The notes under the pieces: generated by a model | The model's database searches: none | Seen by the model: only the letters and a program-made list of their open reading frames with translations | Told to the model about the DNA's origin: nothing | Assembly: GCA_029248185.1 (NCBI GenBank) | Contig: JAQWJV010000040.1 | Coordinates: 1 to 64,000 of the forward strand | Source: Flavobacteriaceae bacterium | GTDB lineage: Bacteria > Bacteroidota > Bacteroidia > Flavobacteriales > Flavobacteriaceae | Reading direction: 5' to 3' | Length of the DNA stretch: 64,000 nt | Program-made: the position numbers and the translations under genes | Part shown: positions 37,772-51,474 of the stretch, piece by piece | Position numbering within the stretch: the stretch's first letter is position 1 | Layout: each line of letters opens with the position of its first letter

Positions 37772-39595
37772 TTATTTACGCCCTGCTTTTTTCTGTTTTT
37801 CAGCTTCTTCCATTGCTTTTTGAAGGCGCGCAGAAAAACCACCTGCTTTCTTGGGCTTCTTTTTATTTTCCTCAATTTTAGCATGGATTTTATTATCGTC
37901 AATAATAAAATTCTTGATCACCAACATCAAGATGATGGTCAATAAGTTGGAAACAAAATAGTATAAACTCAATCCACTTGCATAATTATTGAAGAAGAAT
38001 AACATCATCAAAGGCATTAAATACATAATGATTTTCATGTTGGGCATCCCCGGTTGTTGAGGCATACTTTGTTGTCCCGTGGTCATTTGAGTGTAAAAGA
38101 AAATCGCAATAGAGGCTAAAATTGGGAACAAACTCACATGATCTCCATAGAAAGGAATACTAAATCCTAATTCTAAAACAGAGTCATAGGAAGATAAGTC
38201 ATCTGCCCACAAGAAACTTTTATCTCGTAACACAAAGGCTACAGGAAAAAAAGAAAATAACGCATAGAAAACAGGAAGTTGAATCAGGGCAGGAATACAT
38301 CCTGACATCGGATTGGCTCCTGCACGAGAGTATAAACTCATGGTTTCTTGTTGTCGTTTTACGGCATCGTCTTTAAACTTTGCATTGATCACTTCAATAT
38401 CCGGACGCAAGAGTTTCATTTTAATCTGGGATACATACGATTTGTAGGTCACAGGAGACATGGCCAATCGAACGATTAAAGTCATGACAATAATGGCAAT
38501 ACCATAGGAAAGGAAAGACGACAAAAATTCAAAAAGAGGTAAGAAGATGAATTTATTAATCCATCCAAAGATCCCCCACCCCATTGGAATAGAGGTTTCT
38601 AAATCCCCTTCTAGGTTTTGTAGCGTTTTATAATCCGTTGGTCCATAATAAAAGCTAAGATTCGTGTTTAAATTTCCTGATGAAAGCACAAGTGGATAGG
38701 CTGTTTCAAAGCTTTTTGTAAACTTTTCTTCCAAAGACTCATCACTTGCAAGGTTGACAGATGTCAAAGCTGCTGATGGGATGGGTGTATCGGGAATTAA
38801 AATGGCACTAAAGAAATGTTGACGATAGGAGATCCATCGAATTCCCTCGCGAGTTTCTTTATCCTCTCCATTCATGGATAAATAATCAACACGGTCCTCT
38901 TCATATCCGAAGGTAAACTCAGTGTATCGATTTTCATAATCTATACTAATGGAGTTTCTGAAGGCATTGGTCTTCCAATCCAATTGAGGTGGAGTTGCAC
39001 TATTCAAAAGACGTTGCATTCCTTCTGTCTTGAGGGTAACGGTATGCAAGTAGCCCGTTTTTGGGAAATGATATTCAAACGCTACATATTGACTTGCGGA
39101 AAGACTTGCCTTCATAACCAAGTGATAAGCATCTCCCAAATCGGCAAGTGTCGGTGAAAAATACATTTCCCTGGTATTCATAATACGTCCATCCAAAGTG
39201 GTCATCATAATGTTGAAGTCCGCATTAGATTGATCAATCAAACGAACGGGAGCATCTTCAAAATTTTCATATTCATCTAATTGAAAAAGGGCTATTTGAC
39301 CTCCTTTAGACTGCACTTCAACACTAAAATTATCTGTTTGAATTTTCACATTCTCAATGGCTTTAGGAACAAATAAAGTCCCTAAATCTCCAAAAGCCTC
39401 CACTTTTTGTTGTTGCACAATGGAGTCTGAAACGGAAACAACTTCGGGAGTAGATGTTGCGGTTGTCCCTTGTTCTGTTGTCACTTGAGTTGGGGTGGCT
39501 TCTTCGGGTCCATTTCTATAGAGCATCCAGGTTAGAATGACTGCAATTAAAATAAATCCTATAAACTGATACGGGTCAAACTTTTTTTCTTCCAT
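37772..39595 (-). CDS. yidC: Membrane protein insertase YidC
   Basis: Large periplasmic domain plus SYVSQIKMKLLRPDIEVINAKFKDDAVKRQQETMSLYSRAGANPMSGCIPALIQLPVFYALFSFF. Confidence 0.97.
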   Translation of the reverse strand: MEEKKFDPYQFIGFILIAVILTWMLYRNGPEEATPTQVTTEQGTTATSTPEVVSVSDSIVQQQKVEAFGDLGTLFVPKAIENVKIQTDNFSVEVQSKGGQIALFQLDEYENFEDAPVRLIDQSNADFNIMMTTLDGRIMNTREMYFSPTLADLGDAYHLVMKASLSASQYVAFEYHFPKTGYLHTVTLKTEGMQRLLNSATPPQLDWKTNAFRNSISIDYENRYTEFTFGYEEDRVDYLSMNGEDKETREGIRWISYRQHFFSAILIPDTPIPSAALTSVNLASDESLEEKFTKSFETAYPLVLSSGNLNTNLSFYYGPTDYKTLQNLEGDLETSIPMGWGIFGWINKFIFLPLFEFLSSFLSYGIAIIVMTLIVRLAMSPVTYKSYVSQIKMKLLRPDIEVINAKFKDDAVKRQQETMSLYSRAGANPMSGCIPALIQLPVFYALFSFFPVAFVLRDKSFLWADDLSSYDSVLELGFSIPFYGDHVSLFPILASIAIFFYTQMTTGQQSMPQQPGMPNMKIIMYLMPLMMLFFFNNYASGLSLYYFVSNLLTIILMLVIKNFIIDDNKIHAKIEENKKKPKKAGGFSARLQKAMEEAEKQKKAGRK

Positions 39596-39610
39596 AATTT
39601 ATTTTCAAGT

Positions 39611-43052
<3,442 letters not shown>

Positions 43053-43071
43053 ATTTAATTACTTACAAAAA

Positions 43072-44601
43072 CTATTCCCATTCTATTGTAGCAGGTGGTT
43101 TCGAACTGATATCGTACACTACTCGATTGACTCCTTTCACACTGTTGATGATTTCATTGGAGATTTTTTGCAAAAACTTGTAGGGTAAATCCACCCAATC
43201 TGCAGTCATACCGTCTGTAGATTGAACCGCTCTCAAAGCAACACAACTCTCATAGGTACGCTCGTCTCCCATAACACCTACACTGCTTACAGGAAGAAAA
43301 ATTGCTCCTGCCTGCCATACCTTTTCATATAAATTCCAAGCTTTAAGACCTTGTATAAAGATTGCATCCACTTCTTGAAGCATTCTTATTTTATCGCGGG
43401 TAAGGTCTCCTAAAATTCGAATGGCAAGACCCGGACCTGGAAAAGGGTGTCTTCCTAAAAGTTCGGCATCCATTCCCATACTTTTTCCAACGCTGCGTAC
43501 TTCATCCTTAAACAACATTCGAAGTGGCTCCACTAACTCTAATTTCATATAATCAGGAAGTCCACCCACATTATGGTGTGATTTGATTGTTGCAGAAGGC
43601 CCATTTACAGAAATAGATTCTATTACATCCGGATAAATCGTCCCTTGGGCAAGCCACTTGGCTCCCTCAATTTTTTGTGCTTCGGCATCAAAAACATCAA
43701 TGAAGGTTTTACCAATTATTTTTCTTTTGGTCTCAGGATCAGAAACGCCTTCTAATGCATCTAAAAATTGATCTGTAGCGTCCACTCCTTTAACATTCAA
43801 TCCCATTCCAGCATATTGTACCAAAACTTCATCAAATTCATTCTTTCTGAGCAAGCCGTTGTTTACAAAAATGCAATTTAAATGCGCTCCAATGGCTTTG
43901 TGTAATAACATTGCGGCCACTGAAGAATCAACTCCCCCAGACAAACCCAGTATGACCTTTTCCTCCCCTACTTTTTCTTTCAACTCTTTAATCGTGCTCT
44001 CCACAAAAGAATCAGGTGTCCAATCTTGTTTTACTCCTGAAATATGAACTAAAAAGTTTTCTAAAATCTGCTTTCCGTCATTGGAGTGATAGACCTCAGG
44101 GTGAAATTGAATGGCATAGGTTTCCTCATTCTTAATTTTAAAAGCAGCATTTTCAACATCTTCAGTACTTGCCAATAGCGCTGCTCCTTCGGGAAGGTTC
44201 AAAATCGTATCGGCATGACTCATCCAAACTTGACTGTTTTCAGTCACGTCCTTAAAGAATGGACTGACCGAATCAACCAGAGAAAGATGGGCTCTTCCGT
44301 ATTCACGGGTGTTGGATGGACTTACTTTACCCCCAAAAAAATGAGCTAAATATTGAGCTCCATAGCATACGCCTAGCAGGGGGATTTTACCTTTAATTGC
44401 TGATAAATCAGGATGAGGCGCATCTTCACTGCGAACAGAAAAGGGTGAACCGGATAAAATCACCGCTTTAAAAGAGGAAATGGCTTTTGGAGGGTTGTTA
44501 TAGGGATGGATTTCACAGTAAATAAAAAGCTCCCGAACACGGCGAGCAATTAACTGAGTATACTGTGAACCGAAGTCGAGAATGAGTACTTTTTCTTGCA
44601 T
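43072..44601 (-). CDS. guaA: GMP synthase (glutamine-hydrolysing)
   Basis: [58 protein letters not shown] at 44601 preferred over TTG at 44607. Confidence 0.98.
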   Translation of the reverse strand: MQEKVLILDFGSQYTQLIARRVRELFIYCEIHPYNNPPKAISSFKAVILSGSPFSVRSEDAPHPDLSAIKGKIPLLGVCYGAQYLAHFFGGKVSPSNTREYGRAHLSLVDSVSPFFKDVTENSQVWMSHADTILNLPEGAALLASTEDVENAAFKIKNEETYAIQFHPEVYHSNDGKQILENFLVHISGVKQDWTPDSFVESTIKELKEKVGEEKVILGLSGGVDSSVAAMLLHKAIGAHLNCIFVNNGLLRKNEFDEVLVQYAGMGLNVKGVDATDQFLDALEGVSDPETKRKIIGKTFIDVFDAEAQKIEGAKWLAQGTIYPDVIESISVNGPSATIKSHHNVGGLPDYMKLELVEPLRMLFKDEVRSVGKSMGMDAELLGRHPFPGPGLAIRILGDLTRDKIRMLQEVDAIFIQGLKAWNLYEKVWQAGAIFLPVSSVGVMGDERTYESCVALRAVQSTDGMTADWVDLPYKFLQKISNEIINSVKGVNRVVYDISSKPPATIEWE

Positions 44602-44604
44602 GAG

Positions 44605-44634
44605 CAAAAATACAATTTAAGCCGAATTAAACAA
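44605..44634 (-). promoter_or_regulatory. Bacteroidota-type promoter for guaA (TTG-N19-TATTTTTG), -7 element 3 nt before ATG
   Basis: Minus strand TTG TTTAATTCGGCTTAAATTG TATTTTTG CTC ATG; plus-strand -7 at 44605-44612 and -33 at 44632-44634. Confidence 0.6.
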
Positions 44635-44683
44635 GGCTCAGATCAAGAAGTCAGAAGTAAAATATCAACGCCTTTTCAATGCT

Positions 44684-46288
44684 TTAATATTCAACTAAAA
44701 TAAAGTTGGGATTCATGGGGTCTAGGGCATCAAAAAGTCTTGGAAGAAAGTCTGATCCCAATTCCAAATACAAGCTAACGAAATTCAAGCTTCGCTCTTG
44801 TAAAGAATCATTTGGAAACAATTGCTCATGCAGCATAACCAACCTATTAACCTGATCGGAGAGCACGCGTTTTTGTGCTTTGAGTAAGCGCTTTTCAAGA
44901 TGTTCTATCCCTCTTAATTGCTTGACTTCTTGAGCAGCTACTGCCCCTTTAAAGGATTTGTCTGTTTGCTCAACCAATCCATGCAAATCTTCAAACTGCT
45001 TCTTTAATGCTGTTTTCAAAAAGTCAAGATCCAAGTCAATATTACTGATTTGCCTGATTTTCTTATTGATCAATGCATTGCGTTTTAAAAACAACTCAGA
45101 GGCTTTTATCTCCAAGTTTTTCATTTTCTTTCCTTGCTTCTCAGAAAAAAGTAAAGCTGAATTTCGAACTAATAGAATCGGAAAAGGGATATTCAAGTGT
45201 TCAAAATTACTTTTCAACTGAAACCAATAGGCCAACTCTCCTCCTCCCCCGATATAACATAAATTGGGTAATATGACTTCTTGATATACGGGACGTAAAA
45301 TTACATTGGGTGAAAATCGTTCGGGATGCTTATCTAGAAGTGTGTAAAAAGCAGAGGAAGTAAATTTTTGCTCTGTACCATTTAACAGAAAATCTTCTCC
45401 TTCCTTTTCAATTCGATAACGCCCGTGAGTAGTTAAATAAAAGAGATTAATTGCTCTGGGGTTTACCTGAGGTGTGTAATTTTCATCATATCCTTGTTGA
45501 ATTTTTCGAACTTGTGAACTTACTTTTTCAAAGGAAAATTGATTTGTCAGCTCCTCTTTTAAAACGGGCAAAAAAAGATGCTTTAATTCGGCTTTATTGG
45601 GTTCAATAACGACCAATCCCTTATCTCCAAAAAGTTGATTGACTAGTCGAAAAGTCGCTTCGGATAAGCTTTTAGAAGAGCGATAACTGGTTTGAATCCA
45701 CTCTTTAACGGTGTTAGCTTCGGGTTGTGAAACCAAATGCTGTTCAAAAACATGCAAAACTTCTTGAAGATCATCTAAAGGCAAATCCCCTACGGCTCCC
45801 GCAGCTTCGCGATGCCATTTGATACTTTTATCTTGAAATCGGAAGGCGCTAATTTCTTCAAAATCATGATCCTCACTTGCCATCCAATAAACGGGTACAA
45901 AATTAGAATTGGGGTATTTCTTTTTTAGCTGATCACATAAATTGATCGTACTGATTATCTTATAAATAAAATACAGAGGACCAGTCATCAAACACAATTG
46001 ATGCCCCGTTGTAATCGTAAATGTATTGTCTTGTTCTAGCAGATCTAAATTTTCAGCTACCTCAGCCGATGGTTTCAGAATAGCATATTGCTCTCTCAAA
46101 GTTTGGACGAGAACATTTCTATTGGCAGCAGAAAAACTACTTTTCTTGAGTTCAATTTGCGAAGCGAAATTGTCTAATTCAGGAAAAGCACCATAAAAAG
46201 GCTTCAAGGTTTCTTTTGCAGATAAATAATCGCAAATCAAGGTTGAAAAACGACCGGTTTCCTGAAAAGAGAGTTGCTGATTACCCAT
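44684..46288 (-). CDS. bshC: Bacillithiol biosynthesis cysteine-adding enzyme BshC
   Basis: TITTGHQLCLMTGPLYFIYKIISTINLCDQLKKKYP, PVYWMASEDHDFEEI, LCYIGGGGELAYWFQLK; ATG at 46288. Confidence 0.95.
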   Translation of the reverse strand: MGNQQLSFQETGRFSTLICDYLSAKETLKPFYGAFPELDNFASQIELKKSSFSAANRNVLVQTLREQYAILKPSAEVAENLDLLEQDNTFTITTGHQLCLMTGPLYFIYKIISTINLCDQLKKKYPNSNFVPVYWMASEDHDFEEISAFRFQDKSIKWHREAAGAVGDLPLDDLQEVLHVFEQHLVSQPEANTVKEWIQTSYRSSKSLSEATFRLVNQLFGDKGLVVIEPNKAELKHLFLPVLKEELTNQFSFEKVSSQVRKIQQGYDENYTPQVNPRAINLFYLTTHGRYRIEKEGEDFLLNGTEQKFTSSAFYTLLDKHPERFSPNVILRPVYQEVILPNLCYIGGGGELAYWFQLKSNFEHLNIPFPILLVRNSALLFSEKQGKKMKNLEIKASELFLKRNALINKKIRQISNIDLDLDFLKTALKKQFEDLHGLVEQTDKSFKGAVAAQEVKQLRGIEHLEKRLLKAQKRVLSDQVNRLVMLHEQLFPNDSLQERSLNFVSLYLELGSDFLPRLFDALDPMNPNFILVEY

Positions 46289-46381
46289 GAACAATTTTAT
46301 GTAAAGATATTCGTTTTTTTGGGAAAAGAAATTCAGAGTTCCTGTAGAAAGTGTACATTTATTTTTTAAAACTAAAATTCT

Positions 46382-48826
46382 ATGTTACGCCCACACTTCA
46401 GTCTATTTTTTCTTTTATTTATATGGATCACGAATGCCCAGGTAAAGACCCCAGACACTTTTCTGGGATATACACTAGGCACAAATTTCACCCGACACCA
46501 TCAAGTCGTAGATTATTACCGACACCTTGAGGCTAACTCTACCAGTATCAAATTACAAGCTTATGGAAAAACTAACGAAGGTCGTTTACTGCAATTGGCT
46601 TTTATTTCCAGCCCAGAAAATCTTGAAAATCTTGAAAGTATTCGGAAAACACATCTGCAAAACAGTGGGATGGAACCCGGACCCAAAAATGATAACAAAG
46701 TGATCGTTTGGCTAAGTTATAATGTTCATGGAAATGAATCTTCCAGCACAGAAGCTTCTATGAAAACAGCACACGCACTACTTACCCAATATCAAGACTG
46801 GCTCCAAGACACCCTTGTAATTTTAGACCCCTGTATTAATCCTGATGGAAGAGATCGCTATGTGAATTTTTATAATCAAACAAAAAGCTCACCTTATGAT
46901 AGCAATGGCTTGACCCGTGAACATAGCGAATCCTGGCATAATGGACGAAGTAACCACTACATGTTTGACCTCAACAGAGACTGGGCATGGATCACCCAAG
47001 TCGAATCCCAACAAAGACTGAAACAATACAATCAATGGTTGCCACATATCCATGTTGACTTTCACGAACAAGGCATTAATAATCCCTATTATTTTGCTCC
47101 TGCTGCCGAACCATTGCATGAAGTGATTACCGATTTTCAAAAAGAATTTCAAGATACTTTAGGTAAAAATCACGCCAAATACTTTGACCAAGAAGGATGG
47201 TTTTATTTTACCAAACAAACATTTGACCTCCTTTACCCTAGTTATGGAGATACCTACCCAACCAATCTGGGCGCTATAGGAATGACCTATGAACAAGCTG
47301 GTGGGGGTTATGCTGGATTGGGAGTGAACAATAATGAAAATATTGAAGTAACTCTGACCGATCGTATTGCTCATCATTACACCACCGGAATTTCAACGGT
47401 AGAAACAGCCACAAAAAACAAATCGGTCCTCAACAAAAATTACCAAGCGTTTTTTAAGAATCAAAATTTGAAATACAAAAACTTTGTGCTCGAAGGACAT
47501 CCTGATAAGCTTAGTGCGCTGGCGCGATTTTTAGAACATCATGAAATTAAAAGCTACGGACTTGAAAAAAATAGTTCGGTTAAAGGGTATGATTACCAAA
47601 AACAGCGAGTTGGAAATACCTCTTTTTCTCAAAAAGCCTTGGTCGTCCCCACAAACCAACCCAAAGGAAAGATGGCACAAATTCTTTTGGAACCCCAAAC
47701 TAAACTCAATGATTCCCTTACCTACGACATCACTGCATGGTCACTACCCTATGCTTATGGATTAAAAGCCAATGCCACCAGAGAAAACCTTGCAACGGTT
47801 CCATTTCCATCAGCTCTAGAGCCCAATACCCCCCTTTCTAAAAAAGTCTATGGTTATGCACTCCCCTATAAAAGTTTTGCTGATGCTCAATTTTTAGCCG
47901 CCCTTCTCAAAGCGGATTTAGGGGTACGATATAACAGCGTACCTATTACTAATAGTGGAAAATCTTGGGAGCGCGGAAGTCTTTTTGTTCTCAAAGGAGA
48001 TAACCTAAAAAAAGATTCTTACCTAGAAAAGCTAGAAATGCTAGCCACACAATTTGGAAGAACACTCCATCCCATCACCACAGGATATTCTTCCGCCGGT
48101 CCGGATTTAGGAGCAGCAGAAGTTCACTTGATCAAACCCCCTAAAGTTGCGATTTTGAGAACAGATCAAGCCTCAACTTTAAACTATGGTGAAATCTGGC
48201 ATTACTTTGAACAACAATTAGAATACCCGCTAATGCAGGTAGATGAAAGCAGACTAGAATCAGCTTTAGAAACGATGGATCTGCTCATTCTCCCCAATGG
48301 GGATTATGGAAAATGGTCTAGTAATGATTTAAATGAAAAAATCATGGAATGGATTCGTAAAGGTGGGAAAATAATTGCCATAGCGGGAGCACTCGATTAT
48401 TTTGCTAATACCGAGGCGTTCAAACTAAAAAAGAAAGAAGGTCCAGAAACAGACACGACTCTTGTTCCCTACGAGGAGCTGGAACGTACTGAAATTAGTG
48501 AAATTACATCTGGGAGCGTTTTTCCCGTATCTTTAGATAAAACCAATCCTTTAAGCTTTGGATTAGACCGATACTATACCCTAAAATTGAATGAAGATGC
48601 ATTTTCCTTATTAGAAAATGGAAATAACTCCGCTTATCTTTCTGCTAACACTTCACCTGCTGCAGGATTTATAGGGTATAAGGCGCTAGAAAACCAGAAA
48701 AAATCCTTACTCTTTGGTTCAGAAACCAAAGGACGTGGAAGCCTAATTTATTTGGTAGACAATGTCCTGTTCAGAGGATTTTGGTATTCAGGCAAAATGG
48801 TATTCGCAAATGCTTTATTTTTTTAA
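46382..48826 (+). CDS. M14 family zinc carboxypeptidase-like metallopeptidase, secreted
   Basis: WLSYNVHGNESSSTEASM, LDPCINPDGRDRYVNF, IHVDFHEQG. Confidence 0.93.
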   Translation: MLRPHFSLFFLLFIWITNAQVKTPDTFLGYTLGTNFTRHHQVVDYYRHLEANSTSIKLQAYGKTNEGRLLQLAFISSPENLENLESIRKTHLQNSGMEPGPKNDNKVIVWLSYNVHGNESSSTEASMKTAHALLTQYQDWLQDTLVILDPCINPDGRDRYVNFYNQTKSSPYDSNGLTREHSESWHNGRSNHYMFDLNRDWAWITQVESQQRLKQYNQWLPHIHVDFHEQGINNPYYFAPAAEPLHEVITDFQKEFQDTLGKNHAKYFDQEGWFYFTKQTFDLLYPSYGDTYPTNLGAIGMTYEQAGGGYAGLGVNNNENIEVTLTDRIAHHYTTGISTVETATKNKSVLNKNYQAFFKNQNLKYKNFVLEGHPDKLSALARFLEHHEIKSYGLEKNSSVKGYDYQKQRVGNTSFSQKALVVPTNQPKGKMAQILLEPQTKLNDSLTYDITAWSLPYAYGLKANATRENLATVPFPSALEPNTPLSKKVYGYALPYKSFADAQFLAALLKADLGVRYNSVPITNSGKSWERGSLFVLKGDNLKKDSYLEKLEMLATQFGRTLHPITTGYSSAGPDLGAAEVHLIKPPKVAILRTDQASTLNYGEIWHYFEQQLEYPLMQVDESRLESALETMDLLILPNGDYGKWSSNDLNEKIMEWIRKGGKIIAIAGALDYFANTEAFKLKKKEGPETDTTLVPYEELERTEISEITSGSVFPVSLDKTNPLSFGLDRYYTLKLNEDAFSLLENGNNSAYLSANTSPAAGFIGYKALENQKKSLLFGSETKGRGSLIYLVDNVLFRGFWYSGKMVFANALFF

Positions 48827-48862
48827 AATTGTCTGGATTTAAAGCGATTGTGAATTTATTAA

Positions 48863-49888
48863 TCACGATCTAATTAACTTTTTATCTTGTTCTTCCAAAG
48901 GTAAAAAGTTGATGTCCAAATACCCACCACTGGCATTATCATCAGCGACAACTTGTGGTTTTCCTTTGATAATTTCAATTGAGTTTTGATGAATATGTCC
49001 TGCAAAAATGCCCAATAAATTAGGTGCATTAAAAACCTGCTTGTGAAAACTTAGCGTCGTTTGCGTATGTCCACTTTCTGGCCATTTTGGTCGTTTTTCT
49101 AATTCATAATTACGATCCGTGGCGGCTCCCCAATTTGGATTTCCACAACCGAATGAAATCTGCTTTCCAGGGACATACATTGGAATATGAACCAATAAAA
49201 CCATTGGCAGTCCCTTTTCAACTTGTTCCTTAAAAAAAGTCAACTGCTCCTCATTTATTTGATAGGTAGAATTATCAATCGCTATAAATCGGATTCCTTT
49301 AATTTCATAAGCTGCCATTAAAGGATTGTTTCCTTGATACAAGGGCAGTAATCTATTTTCAATCCAGGTATCCCGCAAAGACTCCAACGTCCCCTCCATC
49401 CCTTCATAATGCCAATCGTGATTTCCAGCGATGTAAATATATGGAATAGCCGTCTCCTTCAATTTCGATAAAACCCACTCGATTGCCGCTTCAGACGGAA
49501 AGTTGAAAATATCCCCAATCAGGGTAATCACATCGGCATGGACCGCTTTCGCGTAGGCTAATGCTTCTTCAAAGGCAACTTCTGGATTTATTACTTTTTG
49601 TGTTTGAAAATGTATAGTTTGATTATAGGCCTTTGCCATTCTACTACTATACTTTTGATAAGGAATTCCTCTCTCATCATCTTTAAATAAATGGGTATCG
49701 GCAATATGAATTACTTTTATTGATTCATTGATCGACTCGGCATAAAAAGATACTTTTTGTTGATCTATCGTGGCGCATACTTCAAGAGGCTTATTGATTT
49801 TTTTCTTAACTGTATTACCTAAACAACTCGCTGTCAATCCAAGTCCTGACAAGGCTGTTGTTCCTTTTAAAAATGATCGCCGTTTCAT
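48863..49888 (-). CDS. Calcineurin-like metallophosphoesterase with Tat/lipobox-like signal
   Basis: MKRRSFLKGTTALSGLGLTASCLG; VIHIADTHLF, ITLIGDIFNFP, YIAGNHDWHYEG, GIFAGHIHQNS. Confidence 0.92.
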   Translation of the reverse strand: MKRRSFLKGTTALSGLGLTASCLGNTVKKKINKPLEVCATIDQQKVSFYAESINESIKVIHIADTHLFKDDERGIPYQKYSSRMAKAYNQTIHFQTQKVINPEVAFEEALAYAKAVHADVITLIGDIFNFPSEAAIEWVLSKLKETAIPYIYIAGNHDWHYEGMEGTLESLRDTWIENRLLPLYQGNNPLMAAYEIKGIRFIAIDNSTYQINEEQLTFFKEQVEKGLPMVLLVHIPMYVPGKQISFGCGNPNWGAATDRNYELEKRPKWPESGHTQTTLSFHKQVFNAPNLLGIFAGHIHQNSIEIIKGKPQVVADDNASGGYLDINFLPLEEQDKKLIRS

Positions 49889-50148
49889 ATGGGGTTGTTT
49901 GTTTTATTAGAAATCTTTTAGTCCCTCACCAAAACTAAGAAAATTAATATTAGGGAAAAGATTGCGAGACTGACTGCATCTATATTTTTTTAAGTTGTTG
50001 CATTTCTTACCATGTATAATACCATAAGAACTATGAACCTTTGAGTATTTTTTGACTCTATTTAAAAGAATAAATACTTTTCATTTCGCTTCAATTTCAT
50101 GGCATACTATTTGAATAATAATATTTAGTGCACCTAAAATCTAAAAAA

Positions 50149-51456
50149 ATGCCTCGTCTTTTATTCCCCTTTGTTTTACTCTTGCTGGTTACCTGCACAA
50201 AAAACATCTACATAAACCCTGAGACAACGGAAGAAGGAGGACGAAGAGCGACCAAGGTGGCCTATTATATTCCTCAATATGCTGCTCCAAATGAAGGTCC
50301 TTTAAAAGTAGAACGTATCGCTCCACAACCCATGGAAGAAACGGGTAAAATCCTCTACTATCAAAACTATATTTTCATCAATAAGCCCCAAGAAGGAATA
50401 CATCTCATTGACAACTCCGATCCCAGCAATCCAATCAATGAAGCCTTCATCACCCTTAAGGGAAATATTGACCTCAGTATTATAGACGGTTATTTATATG
50501 CGGATCAGTTTTCTGCTTTGGTTGTTATAGATATTCGAGACCTCAATAACATTCAATTTATAGAATCTTACACTCTTTCAGAAATTTTCAATTACGATCG
50601 TTATTGGGCTTTTGAAGTCATTGATCAAGCGGATGCCTATGAGTATATTCGCTTTGAAAATATTGAGGACAATAAAGGAATAGTGGTTGGCTGGGAACTA
50701 GAAATAAGATGGGAAAACATTCCCAAAAACCGCTTTATCTTTTTGGATGGTTTTACACAAAACTACGAAAGTGCCGCTTTGGCTATAGAAGAAGTGCAAA
50801 GTGACACTTCAATTATAAGCCAAGCTGGATCACTTGCGCGTTTTTTACCCATTGGGGGATTCTTGTATGTATTAAATCAATGGGAACTTATTTTGTTTGA
50901 AATTGACACAAACTACCAACCCCTCCGTTATGGAAAAACACCGCTTAACAATAATGCCGAAACATTGTTTCAATTGAATGACTTACTTTTCATAGGAACC
51001 ACCACGGGAATGTTACTCTATGACGTTTCAAGACCAACAAATCCTGAATTCATCAATAGTGTGGATCATTTTAGAAGTTGCGATCCAGTAGTTGCTGACG
51101 AAAAGTATGCTTATGTCACCCTGAGGGGAGGAACAAATTGCTTTACCACTCGAAATGAACTTCAAATTATTGCTCTTGAAGATCCCGAAAATTTAGAGGT
51201 GATCTCTAGCCAGCTTTTATTTAATCCTCATGGATTGGCTATTTACCAAAATTATGTTTTGGTTTGTGATGGGACCGCTGGGATGAAAGTAGTAGATGTT
51301 TCCAACCGAGAAAAACCCGAAGTGGTCAATACCTACCCGATTCCTTTTGCTTATGATGTTATCATTGATTATCCCAGCGCTATAGTGGTGGGCGAGGGCA
51401 AGTTGTATCAATATGATATAAGTAAACTTCCCCAACTGGAGTTAATTAGCAATTAG
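50149..51456 (+). CDS. LVIVD-repeat-like lipoprotein
   Basis: MPRLLFPFVLLLLVTCTKN lipobox; beta-propeller-like repeats (GIHLIDNSDPSNP, GMLLYDVSRPTNPEFINSV, GMKVVDVSNREKPEVVNTY). Confidence 0.8.
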   Translation: MPRLLFPFVLLLLVTCTKNIYINPETTEEGGRRATKVAYYIPQYAAPNEGPLKVERIAPQPMEETGKILYYQNYIFINKPQEGIHLIDNSDPSNPINEAFITLKGNIDLSIIDGYLYADQFSALVVIDIRDLNNIQFIESYTLSEIFNYDRYWAFEVIDQADAYEYIRFENIEDNKGIVVGWELEIRWENIPKNRFIFLDGFTQNYESAALAIEEVQSDTSIISQAGSLARFLPIGGFLYVLNQWELILFEIDTNYQPLRYGKTPLNNNAETLFQLNDLLFIGTTTGMLLYDVSRPTNPEFINSVDHFRSCDPVVADEKYAYVTLRGGTNCFTTRNELQIIALEDPENLEVISSQLLFNPHGLAIYQNYVLVCDGTAGMKVVDVSNREKPEVVNTYPIPFAYDVIIDYPSAIVVGEGKLYQYDISKLPQLELISN

Positions 51457-51474
51457 TCGGATAAAGAAATTAAC

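Noticed and set aside
37577-37945. 122-aa plus-strand ORF spanning the mnmA/yidC junction
   Set aside because: Antisense to both conserved genes; hydrophobic Phe-rich translation typical of an anti-frame.
44684-46288. bshC as part of a novel thiol-biosynthesis island
   Set aside because: bshC stands alone here; bacillithiol genes are known in Bacteroidota and are commonly unlinked.
48846-48870. Hairpin GATTGTGA...TCACGATC at the convergent M14/metallophosphoesterase junction
   Set aside because: Needs a wobble pair and a 9-nt loop, overlaps the last codons of the metallophosphoesterase, and has no T-tract.
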